A stretch of 64,000 bases of DNA from Nostocales cyanobacterium LEGE 11386 (GCA_015207155.1 JADEXK010000018.1:23921-87920); one strand, 5' to 3'; shown: positions 37,151 through 47,599, counted from the first letter of the stretch. Translations and numbers: made by a program. Notes: generated from the letters alone by a model not told the origin.

Positions 37151-37608
37151 ATTGGCTTACCCCCACCCTCATCAGCTTTTGGAAGGGAAATGCGTTCTGC
37201 ATGAACCCAGAACGCTTCTAAGTTATAGAATTCTCTCTCATTTGGCATCATGATATGAACGATCACTTCGCCGTAATCTTGTAGCACCCAACTACCCTCG
37301 GCTTTTCCTTCTGTCCTCAAGGGACGCCGTTGCCAATCACTTTCTACCTTACCTTCAATTGCCTCAGCGATCGCCCTGACTTGTACCCTAGAGTAGCCAG
37401 TCATCATCACAAAGTAATCTGCCAGATAAGATACATCTGCTACCCTAAGCAATAAAATATCACCCGCTTTGCGGTCTAATGCAGCTTCGGCGATGGTTAC
37501 AGCTAAATTTTCACTCACATCTTTGGTTTCAGCCTCTAGGCTGCTGAGTGCATCCTTGATATCTGAGACAGATTGTAATGGGAAATTTCCTTGGAAATAA
37601 TCAGACAT
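37147..37608 (-). CDS. rsfS: ribosomal silencing factor RsfS
   Basis: A 153-residue RsfS/Iojap protein that binds ribosomal protein L14 and blocks subunit joining under starvation. The family core is in residues about 35-140: [29 protein letters not shown], then [14 protein letters not shown] and EFYNLEAFW. The C-terminus overlaps the CGLD27 gene by four bases (ATGA-type coupling). Confidence 0.94.
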   Translation of the reverse strand: MSDYFQGNFPLQSVSDIKDALSSLEAETKDVSENLAVTIAEAALDRKAGDILLLRVADVSYLADYFVMMTGYSRVQVRAIAEAIEGKVESDWQRRPLRTEGKAEGSWVLQDYGEVIVHIMMPNEREFYNLEAFWVHAERISLPKADEGGGKPI

Positions 37609-38209
37609 TAAACCTCAGGTGCTTTATCCCTTTTGTTACAATTTTCTCCAATCACTTACTTACAAACAATAAATTGAATAGCAAGTCTATGTGTTGGTTT
37701 TTTTGAATACTAACAAAAAAACAGGTATCTATGGGGTTGTTAAAACAATTAGCTGTTTGACTCGTCAGATGAATAAAAATCAATGGCGAATAGATATGGT
37801 GCTGGGATAAATCAAGCAATGGCTTTCTACCAAAGATTTCAGGTAATCATCCAAGCTTCGCCACACAGCTTTATCCTAAATGTTTATATATATTTTAGAC
37901 TGCTACCAGATTCTTCCAACTGGTAATATTTATATTTATGTCCTCAGACTAACTAGACATGCTGCTAACAACAGCATACAACACAGCACAGTCATGCAAT
38001 CCTATCTAAAGTCTGACCAGCAATAACCAAGAATGCTGTTAGTCATATGTACTCACTTGGTAGCGGATCTCAGGCTGTTTCTGGATAATCGTGCTTTACC
38101 TAGCTAACTTGAAAAAGTGCTGAGTGGGGAGTGGGGAATGAAGCATTGAGAAGTGGTCTTTCTTGTCCCCCTGCTCCTTGCTGCTTCTCAGGACGGCTAA
38201 TTATTTGGT
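37609..38209. other. intergenic region, 601 bp
   Basis: Spacer upstream of rsfS and after a glycosyltransferase gene. A GAGTGGGGAGTGGGGA-type repeat lies at 38123-38140. No gene or strong hairpin was recognised. Confidence 0.5.
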
Positions 38210-39481
38210 TTATACTTCCTGTTTTGATACTACTTGAGATTCAACTGCTTGAGTATCTGCCGTCACAGAGTAAAATAATTCCTCATAGTGATTTAAGGCT
38301 TGCTCAAAGGCGTATTGCTCAACAGCATATTGACGACTGTGATAACCCAGATTTTTGACTTTTTCTGGATGCTTGTACAAGTCTAAAATAGCTGTTGCTA
38401 GAGCTTTAGAGTCTTCTGGAGGTACAATAACTCCGCCGCCACTTTGTCTAACAGCTTTTGCAGCCGTGCCGTTTTCCGGTACAGATGCAACTAAGGTGCG
38501 ACCACTGGCAAGTATTACTTGAATTTTGGATGGCATATTGAAAGATACGACATTTTTCTTTTGTACTACCAAACCAACATCAGCTGCTGCCAACATTTGA
38601 GGTAACTGTTCACGAGGTTGAAACGGCAATAGCAAAACGTTATCTGCACCGCAGTCTAAACAATACTGTTGCAGTCTTTGCAAACCTTTTGCTTCACCCA
38701 CAATGACAAAGGCAATATCTGGAATATGGCACAACTTAGAAGCAGCTTTCACAACTGTTTCCAAGCCTTGGGTCAGAGCAATGTTTCCAGAATATAGCAC
38801 TACAAATTTGCCATTGAGGTTATGTGCCTCCCGAAAAGGATTATTTTCTTTAGGCAAAGGGCGAATAAAATTGACATCTACCCAGTTAGGAATTTGTTCA
38901 ATTTTATGAGGTTCTACACCCTTAGATAATAAATTTTCTACAAAACCATCAGCAATCACACTAATTTTTGCAGATGTGTGGTAAGCAAATTTTTCTAATG
39001 CAGTAAATAGCTTAATCAGTGCTTTGTTTTTCAGTAATCCGACATGAATTGCTGCTTCCGGCAATATGTCTTGAAGATTTAACACTACGGGGCAAGCGCG
39101 CAACCATCCTAAAAGGGCAGCAGGTACACAAACAGGTAGTGATGGTGAAGTTGAGAGAATTACATCAGGACGCCAGCCGAATAGGGCGGGTAAAAAGCTA
39201 GTCACAACAAAACTAGCATCTAATAATACTCGGTCTAATAGATTGGGTTGTGGGCGAATCCAAACATAACTACGTTGGATTTGCACACCATTTTTGTCTT
39301 CATTTAAATACCACTTACCTCGATAAGCCTCGTATATTTGACGTTCAGGATAGTTGGGCATAGCGGTGATTACGCGAACTTGGTGTCCACGCTTGACCAG
39401 GCCCTCTGCTAATTCCGTCATCAGTGGGGCTATACCAATTGGTTCTGGATAGTAGTTGTAGGAATAAATTAAAATCCGCAT
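38210..39481 (-). CDS. glycosyltransferase, WcaI-like (GT4)
   Basis: A 423-residue GT-B enzyme resembling the colanic-acid glycosyltransferase WcaI: ILIYSYNYYPEPIGIAPLMT at the N-terminus, VITAMPNYPE, NLQDILPEAA, IEQIPNWVD and the C-terminal KAVRQSGGGVIVPPEDS. The last 20 residues (QAVESQVVSKQEV) are acidic and unconserved. It is a separate unit. It is likely to build an exopolysaccharide or surface glycan; sugar and acceptor are unknown. Confidence 0.9.
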   Translation of the reverse strand: MRILIYSYNYYPEPIGIAPLMTELAEGLVKRGHQVRVITAMPNYPERQIYEAYRGKWYLNEDKNGVQIQRSYVWIRPQPNLLDRVLLDASFVVTSFLPALFGWRPDVILSTSPSLPVCVPAALLGWLRACPVVLNLQDILPEAAIHVGLLKNKALIKLFTALEKFAYHTSAKISVIADGFVENLLSKGVEPHKIEQIPNWVDVNFIRPLPKENNPFREAHNLNGKFVVLYSGNIALTQGLETVVKAASKLCHIPDIAFVIVGEAKGLQRLQQYCLDCGADNVLLLPFQPREQLPQMLAAADVGLVVQKKNVVSFNMPSKIQVILASGRTLVASVPENGTAAKAVRQSGGGVIVPPEDSKALATAILDLYKHPEKVKNLGYHSRQYAVEQYAFEQALNHYEELFYSVTADTQAVESQVVSKQEV

Positions 39482-40283
39482 AACAAATTAGTCAGAAGTC
39501 CCCTGGTTTTTGTGGATAATGAAAATATTTCGGGAAAATTACTGTTTTGTACTCTGAAGCACCCATATCTAATTCTCTCTTTAGAATCTCTCTAATGACA
39601 GGGGTTTTCATTGAAGATTCAGTAAACTTTGTTATCCACCACTTAAGTAAGAATTGAAGTATTTTTTACTACTTCAGAGTTGTTTAAATTGTATATTTAA
39701 GGGTTTTATCTAAGTATAATACCTATAATCATTGGTTAAAGATATTATAAGCAGCAATTCACAGAGCTTTATGAAGAGTATAAAAATATAGTGTAAATTA
39801 TCAGCTTAGTTGATTGATATTGACATATTGAGCAAACTATGGAGAAAAATACTTGTTTTATATCCCAAAAATTTCTGCTAAAACTGGGATACCAACAAGG
39901 GAAAAAGGAATAGGAAACAGGAAATGAGGAAGGTGGCGGTGTAGGTCTTTTTTTCAAACATCAAGTAGGAGTCCCCATATAGTAAGTATATACGTATAAA
40001 TTTAGTGAACGGCTGCTGTAATTTACACGAATTTACAGAACAGTGTTTGTAATCGGTCACTTGAGGATAGAACCTTTTAGGGACATATTTGTTTCATTCA
40101 TTTCTCAAAATTTTGATAAATATCCTTCTAATGGGAAATTACAGCCGTTTCTATTAATAATGTAATTTACTGCGTTGCGTAATAGATTACACAAACTTAT
40201 GAAGATTTTGCAAAGAGGATGGACTGTTTGTTTAATATTGGTGTGAAATTGTGGGGTAACAGGTCTTGAAGAAAATAGAGCTT
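39482..40283. other. intergenic region, 802 bp
   Basis: Long AT-rich region between the WcaI-like gene and bgtA. The open frames present are short, AT-rich and without family features. I see no repeat family or hairpin worth naming. Confidence 0.45.
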
Positions 40284-41024
40284 CTAGAGGATTTGCGATA
40301 AAAACTTACGAGTCCGTTCTTGTTTGGGGTTGGTAAAAAACGTGTTAGGGGTGGCTGACTCCACAAGGAAACCACTATCCATGAGAATTACTCGGTCGGC
40401 AACTTCACGGGCAAATCCGACTTCGTGGGTAACTACTACCATTGTCATCCCATCACTGGCGAGACTTCGCATGACATCTAACACTTCTCTCACCATTTCT
40501 GGATCTAAAGCTGAGGTGGGTTCATCAAACAGCATAATTTTAGGTTGCATGGCTAAAGCCCGAGCGATCGCTACTCGTTGCTGCTGTCCCCCAGACAATT
40601 GTCCTGGATATTTATGCGCTTGTTCTAAAATTCCTACTCTTTCTAGGAGTTGTATTGCTAATTCTTTGGCTTTTGGTTGCGACCATCGACGCACCCAAGT
40701 AGGGGCTAAAGTAATATTTTGTAGAACTGTGAGATGGGGAAATAAATTAAACTGCTGAAATACCATCCCCACTTCTCGCCGAATTGTTTCAATATTCCGC
40801 AGGTCATGACTGAGGATAATACCGTCAATGGTAATTTTTCCCTGTTGGTAAGCTTCTAAAGCGTTAAATGTGCGGATAAAAGTTGATTTGCCAGAACCTG
40901 AAGGGCCCATTAACACGACTACTTCTCCACGATTTACCGTTAAGCTCACACCTTGGAGAACATGAAATTTGCCATACCATTTGTGCACATCTTCAGCAAC
41001 AATAATCGGTTGTAACTCTGACAT
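40284..41024 (-). CDS. bgtA: amino acid ABC transporter ATPase (BgtA-like)
   Basis: A 246-residue ABC ATPase of the polar amino acid family. Walker [11 protein letters not shown]-loop [13 protein letters not shown], signature LSGGQQQR, Walker [13 protein letters not shown] and the switch histidine VVTHEVGF are all intact. It is the last gene of a four-gene operon, 41 bp after natH. In Anabaena a BgtA ATPase serves both the NatFGH system and a basic amino acid system; orthology is inferred from position. Confidence 0.93.
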   Translation of the reverse strand: MSELQPIIVAEDVHKWYGKFHVLQGVSLTVNRGEVVVLMGPSGSGKSTFIRTFNALEAYQQGKITIDGIILSHDLRNIETIRREVGMVFQQFNLFPHLTVLQNITLAPTWVRRWSQPKAKELAIQLLERVGILEQAHKYPGQLSGGQQQRVAIARALAMQPKIMLFDEPTSALDPEMVREVLDVMRSLASDGMTMVVVTHEVGFAREVADRVILMDSGFLVESATPNTFFTNPKQERTRKFLSQIL

Positions 41025-41065
41025 AGAATTTAAATTTGGAAAAATTAGTAATATTTCTCTATTGA

Positions 41066-42214
41066 CTAATAACCTAACTGTTTTTCTAGTCGCCTAGAAG
41101 TTAACGACATAGAGTAACAAAATATCCAGTAAATCAAACCAATAAATAAATACACTTCTGCATAGCGGCCCAGAAACTGGGGTTGTGCCAAGATGGAACG
41201 GGCAATTCCCGTAAGTTCTACTAATCCCACCAAAGATAAAAGTGAAGTGTCTTTAAATAAGCCGATAAACTGACCAACGATCGCCGGAATTACGGCACGT
41301 AAAGCTTGGGGTAGAACAATAAAGATCACCACAAAAAAAGTATTGAATCCTAATGCCTTCGCGGCTTCAACTTGTCCACGCGGGATTGCTTGGAGTCCAC
41401 CACGCACGTTTTCTGCCATATAAGCAGCACTAAATAATACTAGTCCTGCTACTCCTCGAAGTACCCGATCTAAACGTACATCTGCTGGTAAAAATAACGG
41501 CAACATTACCTGAGCCAGAAATAAAATTCCAATCAGTGGTAGTCCCCTAACAATTTCAATGTAGAGGATACAAAACCAACGGACTACAGGCAAATTACTT
41601 GTACGCCCTAAGGCTAGTAAAACACCAATAGGAAAGGAAAGCACTATACTAACTGCTGCCATTAATAAGGTAAGTAACAAACCATTCCACAGATTTGTGG
41701 ATACAGATTGCAAGCCGAATCCGCCGCCAACTAGCCACAGCATTATGGGGAAAGATAATAACCATGCTAAAGATAGCCAAGGTGCTATTACTTTAGTAAC
41801 CTTTCCCCCAATCCAAAAACCTGCAACTAGTAACACAGCAACTAACAACAACCAGAGGCGGGATGTTAAATCCCAGGGCAAAATTACCAACACAAGTCCC
41901 ACAATGAAAGCAAACAAAGCAACTTGACGCCTAAACAACTGTTGCTTACCAAAAAATACACCACCAGTTACAGCACCTAAGGTGGAAGCGATCGCCAGCA
42001 CAATCCAGACTCGCCAGTATAAGGCTTGAGGAAATCTGCCAACTAAAAATAAACGTAAATTAACCCAAATTACTGTCCATTGTGCTTGAGTAAATACCCA
42101 AGCCAAAATTCCCCGCACCAGCCAAAATAGCAAAACTAAGCAGACAACAGTTAAAACACCGTTGTACCAAGTACTAAAGAGATTTTTACGTAACCAAGTT
42201 AATTGTGGAGTCAT
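41066..42214 (-). CDS. natH: amino acid ABC transporter permease (NatH-like, AapM family)
   Basis: A 382-residue permease. Extra N-terminal membrane segments ([19 protein letters not shown] and others) precede the permease core (about 175-375). The ABC-contact EAA loop is [20 protein letters not shown]. The length and the three-segment N-terminal domain fit the AapM/BztC class of the general L-amino acid transporter, which pairs with an AapQ/BztB permease, encoded next to it. In Anabaena the counterpart is NatH of the N-II system. Confidence 0.92.
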   Translation of the reverse strand: MTPQLTWLRKNLFSTWYNGVLTVVCLVLLFWLVRGILAWVFTQAQWTVIWVNLRLFLVGRFPQALYWRVWIVLAIASTLGAVTGGVFFGKQQLFRRQVALFAFIVGLVLVILPWDLTSRLWLLLVAVLLVAGFWIGGKVTKVIAPWLSLAWLLSFPIMLWLVGGGFGLQSVSTNLWNGLLLTLLMAAVSIVLSFPIGVLLALGRTSNLPVVRWFCILYIEIVRGLPLIGILFLAQVMLPLFLPADVRLDRVLRGVAGLVLFSAAYMAENVRGGLQAIPRGQVEAAKALGFNTFFVVIFIVLPQALRAVIPAIVGQFIGLFKDTSLLSLVGLVELTGIARSILAQPQFLGRYAEVYLFIGLIYWIFCYSMSLTSRRLEKQLGY

Positions 42215-42233
42215 GGGGAAGAGGAATTATTTA

Positions 42234-43160
42234 TTACCTTTCTTTGATCTGCACTTGGCGATTGAATAAGTTCATGACTACGGAAATAGTCAAGCTGAGG
42301 GTGAGATAGGTGAGTATGATGAGTAACATGGCTTCTACCGCTTTTCCTGTTTGGTTATAGGTAGTAGAGGCGACAAAATAAATGTCTGGATAGCCAATGG
42401 CGATCGCTAAACTGGAATTTTTGGTTAAATTCAGATACTGACTAGTTAGTGGGGGAATAATTACCCGCAAGGCTTGAGGAAATACCACCAGCCGCATCAC
42501 TAATCCTGGTTTTAATCCAAGCGATCGCGCTGCTTCCCATTGTCCTCTTGGTACTGATTGAATCCCGCCTCGGACGATTTCTGCAATAAACGCGCCGGTG
42601 TAAAACACTAACCCCAGCAACAAAGCTGAAAATTCTGGAGAGAGAGTAAACCAAGGAAGTTCTATACCATCTTGGCTGATTCCCAAAAATCCCCAGAGAG
42701 ATATTTTATTTTCTCTTTGAGGAAAACCGAGAAAGACGGCAAAGTACCAAAATAATAATTGCAGTAATAAGGGTGTGTTACGAAAAATTTCTACGTAAAC
42801 TAGAGCGATTTTTTGTACTAGCCAGTTATCAGACAGTCGGGCTATTCCTGTACTGATTCCCACAACTGTAGTCAGGACAATTCCCGTAATTGCTATTCGC
42901 AATGAGTTAACCAACCCTACCCACAAAGCGCGGCTGTAGGTGTCAGTTGGTTTATAGTTCAACAGCGATTCGCCAATATCAAAGGACGCTTGCTGCTTGA
43001 GAAAATCAAATCCAAATTGAATACCTAATTGTTGTAAATTGCGGTTGAGGTTACTCCACAGTATTGTGACTACAAACACTGCTAAACATACAGCAATCAA
43101 TTGTGCAGCAATGTGCCAAAAGCGGTAATCACGCCATATAGGCGGTTTTAAATTAGTCAT
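42234..43160 (-). CDS. natG: amino acid ABC transporter permease (NatG-like, AapQ family)
   Basis: A 308-residue permease with about six to seven membrane segments; the EAA loop is GGIQSVPRGQWEAARSLGL and a VEIFRNTPLLLQLLFWY segment is typical of the family. It lies between natF and natH with gaps of 29 and 19 bp, so the four genes form one operon (natF-natG-natH-bgtA). Forms the transport channel as a heterodimer with NatH. Confidence 0.92.
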   Translation of the reverse strand: MTNLKPPIWRDYRFWHIAAQLIAVCLAVFVVTILWSNLNRNLQQLGIQFGFDFLKQQASFDIGESLLNYKPTDTYSRALWVGLVNSLRIAITGIVLTTVVGISTGIARLSDNWLVQKIALVYVEIFRNTPLLLQLLFWYFAVFLGFPQRENKISLWGFLGISQDGIELPWFTLSPEFSALLLGLVFYTGAFIAEIVRGGIQSVPRGQWEAARSLGLKPGLVMRLVVFPQALRVIIPPLTSQYLNLTKNSSLAIAIGYPDIYFVASTTYNQTGKAVEAMLLIILTYLTLSLTISVVMNLFNRQVQIKER

Positions 43161-43189
43161 TGGTTATTTTCTTAATACCCTTGTCCTCT

Positions 43190-44257
43190 TTATCGGAATG
43201 GCGGTGAATACAGTAATCCACCTTGCGTCCAGAGTTGATTTTGACCACGAGCCAGATTTAATTTTGTATTTGGTCCAAGATTGCGATCGTAAATTTCGCC
43301 GTAGTTACCAACGTGCTTAATGATCCTGGTTGTGAAGTCATTAGTTAAGCCAAGTCCTTCACCGAGGTTACCTTCTGTTCCTAAAAAGCGCTTAATTTCT
43401 GGGTCATTACTGGTGGCAAACTGTGCTAAATTTTGGGAATTAATACCCAATTCTTCGGCTTTGATGAGAGAATAAACCACCCACTTCACAGCACTAGCTA
43501 AGGTTGGATTACCTTTGGCGACTGCTGGTGCTAAGGGTTCGGAAGAAATGACTTCATTGAGAATCGTGTTATCTTCTGGGTTGGGTAGAGTGATGCGCCG
43601 AGATACTAACGCCGAACGATCAGCTGTAATACCGTCACAACGCCCTTCAGCATAAGTAGCAAAAGTAACGTTAACATCTTCAAAGACAACTGGTCGGTAG
43701 GTAATGCCTCGTTTCCGCATTTGGTCTGCTAAGTTTTGCTCGGTAGTAGTACCAGTTTGAACACAGATTGCTTTATCTTTCAGGTCTGCCAAAGAATTAA
43801 TGCCACTATTTTTGCGTACCATGAGGGCTTGACCATCGTAAAAGACAACAGGGGCAAATTCCAGACCAACGGAGGTATCACGACTCAGTATCCAGCTGGT
43901 ATTACGGCTGAGAACGTCTATTTCCCCGGTTTGCAAGGCTGTAAACCGTTCTTTGGTATTGAGATTGCGGAATTCTACTGCATCTGGGTTATCAAATAAG
44001 GCAGCTGCTATGGCTCGGCAGATATCTACGTCGATACCACTATAATTCCCATCAGTGCCTACAAAGCTAAACCCTGGTATTTCACCACTGACACCGCAAA
44101 TCAACTGACCACGATTTTTAATTGCATCCCAGCGATCGCGAGTTGCTTGTACTCCTGAATTACTACCTGTAGTTGCTACTTGTCCTGAATCTCCATTACA
44201 AGCAGTCATGGCCAAGATTAAGGGGGCGATCGCTAAGATTAATGCTGATTTGCGCAT
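43190..44257 (-). CDS. natF: amino acid-binding lipoprotein (NatF-like, AapJ family)
   Basis: A 355-residue periplasmic binding protein. The signal sequence ends in a lipobox-like AMTAC, so it is probably a lipoprotein. The SBP_bac_3 core has RGQLICGVSGEIPGFSF, GIDVDICRAIAAALF and EGRCDGITADRSAL. It captures acidic and neutral polar amino acids in the related Anabaena N-II system. It is the first gene of the natF-natG-natH-bgtA operon. A GTA-N8-TAC sequence lies 31-44 bp upstream of its start (listed separately). Confidence 0.93.
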   Translation of the reverse strand: MRKSALILAIAPLILAMTACNGDSGQVATTGSNSGVQATRDRWDAIKNRGQLICGVSGEIPGFSFVGTDGNYSGIDVDICRAIAAALFDNPDAVEFRNLNTKERFTALQTGEIDVLSRNTSWILSRDTSVGLEFAPVVFYDGQALMVRKNSGINSLADLKDKAICVQTGTTTEQNLADQMRKRGITYRPVVFEDVNVTFATYAEGRCDGITADRSALVSRRITLPNPEDNTILNEVISSEPLAPAVAKGNPTLASAVKWVVYSLIKAEELGINSQNLAQFATSNDPEIKRFLGTEGNLGEGLGLTNDFTTRIIKHVGNYGEIYDRNLGPNTKLNLARGQNQLWTQGGLLYSPPFR

Positions 44258-44287
44258 AAACTTTATAGATGCTGAACTAGAAAAAAT

Positions 44288-44301
44288 GTATTAGTAACTA
44301 C
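44288..44301. promoter_or_regulatory. NtcA-box-like sequence (GTA-N8-TAC)
   Basis: GTATTAGTAACTAC matches the NtcA consensus GTAN8TAC. On the minus strand a TAN3T element (TAAAGT) follows after 22 bp, but it would place the transcript start at the natF start codon. So either this is not the main promoter, or the box acts otherwise. The motif occurs by chance several times per 64 kb. Confidence 0.35.
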
Positions 44302-44882
44302 AATTATTGTATGAAAGCAATTTAGATGCTTGTAATATAAAACTTTTTTACCCTTTGTGCTTTATTTTTCTTTCAGAAAGCAGCACAATGAGTTTTTATC
44401 TATTTTTTTACGCCATATGCTATGTATGTAAAAAAATATTTTTCTGTTTAGTCGAAAATCGTGATTTAATTTGCTCTATACCCACTCAATTTGTGATAAA
44501 AATCTAAAAATTATTTAAAAATATAGTTGATGAATCAGTACTATTGATTAAGTTTAATAAATTTAAGATTTGTGATATTTTTAGGTAATTTAATTTTATG
44601 TATCTAGCTGATTGCCACATAGGCAAATTTGTTAAAATTTAAAATTAAAAAACTAAATTGTATTTTCTGTTTCAGCAATATAATAGAAATCGTAGTGAGC
44701 TTATATTTAAGTCATAAAATGATTATTATATTGATTCATGCTTTGTCTCAATCATTAGCTTAAACTCTTATCAATAAAAGGGTTATCTCAAATTTAAACT
44801 GTTAATTTTTGTCCAATTTTACTATAATTTTATGATTAATCCACTAACTTCCATATCTCTTGACATATGTCGCTAGGCTTCA

Positions 44883-44974
44883 TCAAAACCAACTGATTAC
44901 AGATCCATGAGATTATTCATAGGTCTAGTCTGGTTTTGAATTTATAGACCAAATTTTTTCAATTCATGGAATCT
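44883..44974 (+). promoter_or_regulatory. overlapping inverted repeats upstream of the YbjN gene
   Basis: Three arms can pair: TCAAAACCA (44883-44891) with TGGTTTTGA (44931-44939), GGTCTA (44922-44927) with TAGACC (44945-44950, then AAATTTTTT), and AGATCCATGAGATT (44901) with AATTCATGGAATCT (44961, imperfect). Some exclude each other, as in an attenuator. Function is speculative. Confidence 0.3.
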
Positions 44975-45126
44975 GGATAAATCAGCAAATGAACTCAGCT
45001 ATAGTGCAAAAAAACATTGCATACTCTTAAAAAGAAGAGAAGTAGCTACACCAACTTAAACACCTGTCGCTAGCAGGTTAAACTAGTTTTGGTAACAGCT
45101 GCTCCACCGTTCTTTATGAGGCTTTT

Positions 45127-45684
45127 ATGGGAGCTAATCTCAAACAGATTGCCAATTACTTAGACAAACTAGGTTGGGACTACCGTTTTGATAATGAAGA
45201 AGACCGTATTATCACAGGTGTTGAAGCTGATAACCTAGAGGATTTTCTGATAGTTGTCCAATTGGATGAAGAGGGAAAATTTTTCCGGGTGTTTGCGCCT
45301 CAAGTTCTGGCGGGAGTTCAAGATCATCCCTACAAGGGAGTTATCCTACAGACAATGCTGGCAATTTCTTGGGAGACTAAGATGCTGCAATGGGAATATG
45401 ACCCAGCCGATGGTGAGATCCGAGCCATTATTGAATTTCCCTTAGAAGACTCAATTCTCACAGAAAGACAATTTCACCGTTGTCTGAGTGGATTAATTCA
45501 GATTGTTGATAATATAGCAATCCCTCGCCTGAGAGAAGTGATGGTAACGGGTCAAGATCCAGGGAATTTAGAACTTGGGGAAAGAATGTTACTGAGTATT
45601 CAAGAAGAAGCTCCTGGATTATTAGAAATCCTGGAAAAGGCTATGGAAGCTAGGAGAAAGCGGGGAAGCTTTCCCAGCGAGTGA
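45127..45684 (+). CDS. YbjN domain-containing protein
   Basis: A 185-residue soluble protein with the YbjN fold (type III secretion chaperone-like): LKQIANYLDKLGWDYRF, DFLIVVQLDEEGKFFRVFAP and a C-terminal helix. Cyanobacterial YbjN proteins are widespread; a regulatory or chaperone role is suspected but not established. The ATG at 45127 follows a GAGG motif at 45117. The next gene begins 77 bp downstream. Confidence 0.85.
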   Translation: MGANLKQIANYLDKLGWDYRFDNEEDRIITGVEADNLEDFLIVVQLDEEGKFFRVFAPQVLAGVQDHPYKGVILQTMLAISWETKMLQWEYDPADGEIRAIIEFPLEDSILTERQFHRCLSGLIQIVDNIAIPRLREVMVTGQDPGNLELGERMLLSIQEEAPGLLEILEKAMEARRKRGSFPSE

Positions 45685-45761
45685 GGCGAATTATCACTTA
45701 AATAGCTATACTCCAAAGTGATACCCTGACTATATACTGAAGTTTTCTAGGGCTGGATTTT

Positions 45762-46406
45762 ATGACATCCTATGCAACCTCCTTTGCCAAGGCGGAAATG
45801 AGTGAACTCCGGCGGTTAAAAGGCTTACTACCGCCAGAATTGCAGAGCTGGGTCACGGTTGAAGGCACAACTGAGGTCAATCCACCCCTGATCCGTTGCG
45901 AAGAAATTGGTAAAGACCAGGTAGAAATTCAAATAGACCTGGTGAAATGGGATGCTTTGGCGATGGATCAGCGTAATCTGCTTTTTTGGCATGAAGTCGC
46001 CCGCGTTCAAAATGATTCTATTCCCAAAGATGGTTGGGAAATGGCAGCATTGGCTATTGGTTTAGGCGGTGCTGTAGGCGAATTGTGGGTACAAGATGGA
46101 TTGTTGCTGGTTTTAGCTTTGGCGCTATGTGGTGTCTCAGGCTGGCGATTGTATCAGAAGAATAATGGGGAAAAGCAACTGAGAGAATTACTCGCTGCTG
46201 ACGAGAAAGCGATCGCTTTGGCAACTCGCTTTGGTTATAGCCTCCCCAACGCCTATAAGAGCCTAGGTAGCGCCTTAAAAACCATGATTGACAATACTCC
46301 TAGCAAGCGCCAACGGTCTCGATACGAAGCACGACTTTCTGCCCTCAAACGCAGTGCCAACAAAGCAAAAGCTAAGTCTAGGACTACAGATGAAGCTGGA
46401 TTGTAG
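45762..46406 (+). CDS. DUF3318 family protein
   Basis: A 214-residue protein with the DUF3318 features: the N-terminal SELRRLKGLLPPELQSWV, a central WHEVARVQND segment and one or two membrane helices (GLLLVLALALCGVSGW). The C-terminus is basic (RSRYEARLSALKRSANKAKAK). The family is confined to cyanobacteria; function unknown. A hairpin (46424-46442) follows the stop. Confidence 0.88.
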   Translation: MTSYATSFAKAEMSELRRLKGLLPPELQSWVTVEGTTEVNPPLIRCEEIGKDQVEIQIDLVKWDALAMDQRNLLFWHEVARVQNDSIPKDGWEMAALAIGLGGAVGELWVQDGLLLVLALALCGVSGWRLYQKNNGEKQLRELLAADEKAIALATRFGYSLPNAYKSLGSALKTMIDNTPSKRQRSRYEARLSALKRSANKAKAKSRTTDEAGL

Positions 46407-46423
46407 AACTCAGCAAGTAGGTT

Positions 46424-46442
46424 GGGTGGGCAATACCCACCC
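46424..46442. terminator. GGGTGGG hairpin after the DUF3318 gene
   Basis: GGGTGGGCAATACCCACCC; seven-base arms with a five-base loop. It follows the stop codon by 17 bp. It is nearly identical to the hairpin after ocp (24774-24798), so it belongs to a dispersed family. No T run follows. Confidence 0.5.
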
Positions 46443-46603
46443 CCAAAAAATGAAGAAATTCAATGCCTTGCGAAAATCATGTACACTCCCAAAAAGTACT
46501 GATGTTTCCTCAGCCTCAGTCTTCTGAATTAAGAAAAGATTAATTAAAATAAAAATTTCATCAAATTCGTTTTGTTTGACTTGATGACATCTTTATCAAA
46601 CTT

Positions 46604-47401
46604 TTACAGTTGATTTAACATTTTATGGGTCTGAGGCACGACCCGGACATGTGGTAGAAATTGCTTCATCAAGGCTTGCCACATCAAAACTTGATCGGGA
46701 GCAGGTGCCAAGATGGGCGTTTTGGTGAATTGTTCACCAGATGCTAAAGGTGTGACAGGTTGTAAAAATACGGGAATGTTTGAACTAACATCTGCCACCA
46801 CAGAAGCGGCATGTTTTAACTCAGCAGGGTCGGTATCGTGAGAAATAATTATTTTGACAAAAACATCTAAATGTAAATTTGAGCATAATTGTAAAAACTT
46901 TGTATGTTCTTGCCAACGACTTTCGCCACTGACACTAGGCAGTTTTAAATCCATGCCCACAGAGTCTAAGTAGGGTAAAATTACCGCCAATTGTTCTGGG
47001 CGATGTCCGCCAGTTTCTAGGTATATGGGGAGATTTGTCAGCGATCGCACTTGGGGCAAAAATTCCTTTAAGAAAGCTGCATGAAGAAGGGGTTCGCCGC
47101 CAGTTAAGCTAATGCTATCGTGTAGACAAGGTTGATTTTGCCTTTCGACCCATTCAATTAAGATGGGTAGTGAGACAGGATTCGAGTGGATTTCAAAGTC
47201 ACGTAATCCGGGCGATCGCTCTATCCGACAAGTAGCGGGTGCATCCCAAGTGTGGGCACTATCGCAAAAGTGGCAGCGCAAGTCGCATAAAGCAAAGCGA
47301 ATAAAAAGTTGACGTGTCCCGACATTGAGTCCTTCTCCTTGAATAGCAGAAAAGACCTCTATCAGGCGTGCGGTAGGTTGAACTTTAGTTTTAGCAGTCA
47401 T
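46604..47401 (-). CDS. queE: 7-carboxy-7-deazaguanine synthase
   Basis: Radical SAM enzyme that forms 7-carboxy-7-deazaguanine on the way to queuosine. The protein has 265 residues. The N-terminal IEVFSAIQGEGLNVGTRQLF and the cluster motif CDLRCHFC are diagnostic; CHFCDSAHTWD gives the substrate-binding region, and SLTGGEPLLH is the GGE motif. No other queuosine genes are adjacent. Confidence 0.94.
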   Translation of the reverse strand: MTAKTKVQPTARLIEVFSAIQGEGLNVGTRQLFIRFALCDLRCHFCDSAHTWDAPATCRIERSPGLRDFEIHSNPVSLPILIEWVERQNQPCLHDSISLTGGEPLLHAAFLKEFLPQVRSLTNLPIYLETGGHRPEQLAVILPYLDSVGMDLKLPSVSGESRWQEHTKFLQLCSNLHLDVFVKIIISHDTDPAELKHAASVVADVSSNIPVFLQPVTPLASGEQFTKTPILAPAPDQVLMWQALMKQFLPHVRVVPQTHKMLNQL

Positions 47402-47599
47402 GGGATAGTAGCAACGCGATCGCGCTGCGTCGGCACAAAAGCAGGTATGTTTTTTTTACTTCTTGTTCTATTGTGAATTGTCGCTAGCAATCTTGGCTCT
47501 TATCCTTACTAACTAACTATTTAGTCTTTATGCCTACTGATTTAAGATGAGGTTAGGTAAATTGCTAGGACAAAATAATTTTTGGCAGCTTAAATTTAC

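Larger units (their letters stand above)
44258..45126. other. intergenic region, 869 bp
   Basis: AT-rich divergent promoter region between natF and the YbjN gene. It holds an NtcA-box-like sequence at 44288-44301 and overlapping inverted repeats at 44883-44974 (both listed). The open frame at 44307-44507 is hydrophobic, AT-rich and not credible. Confidence 0.55.

Noticed and set aside
39769..40060. Two short open frames rich in Phe and Ser on the minus strand
   Set aside because: AT-rich spacer, overlapping frames and no family features.
44307..44507. 66-residue hydrophobic open frame upstream of natF
   Set aside because: AT-rich sequence gives long F/Y/I-rich frames by chance; no ribosome binding site or similarity.
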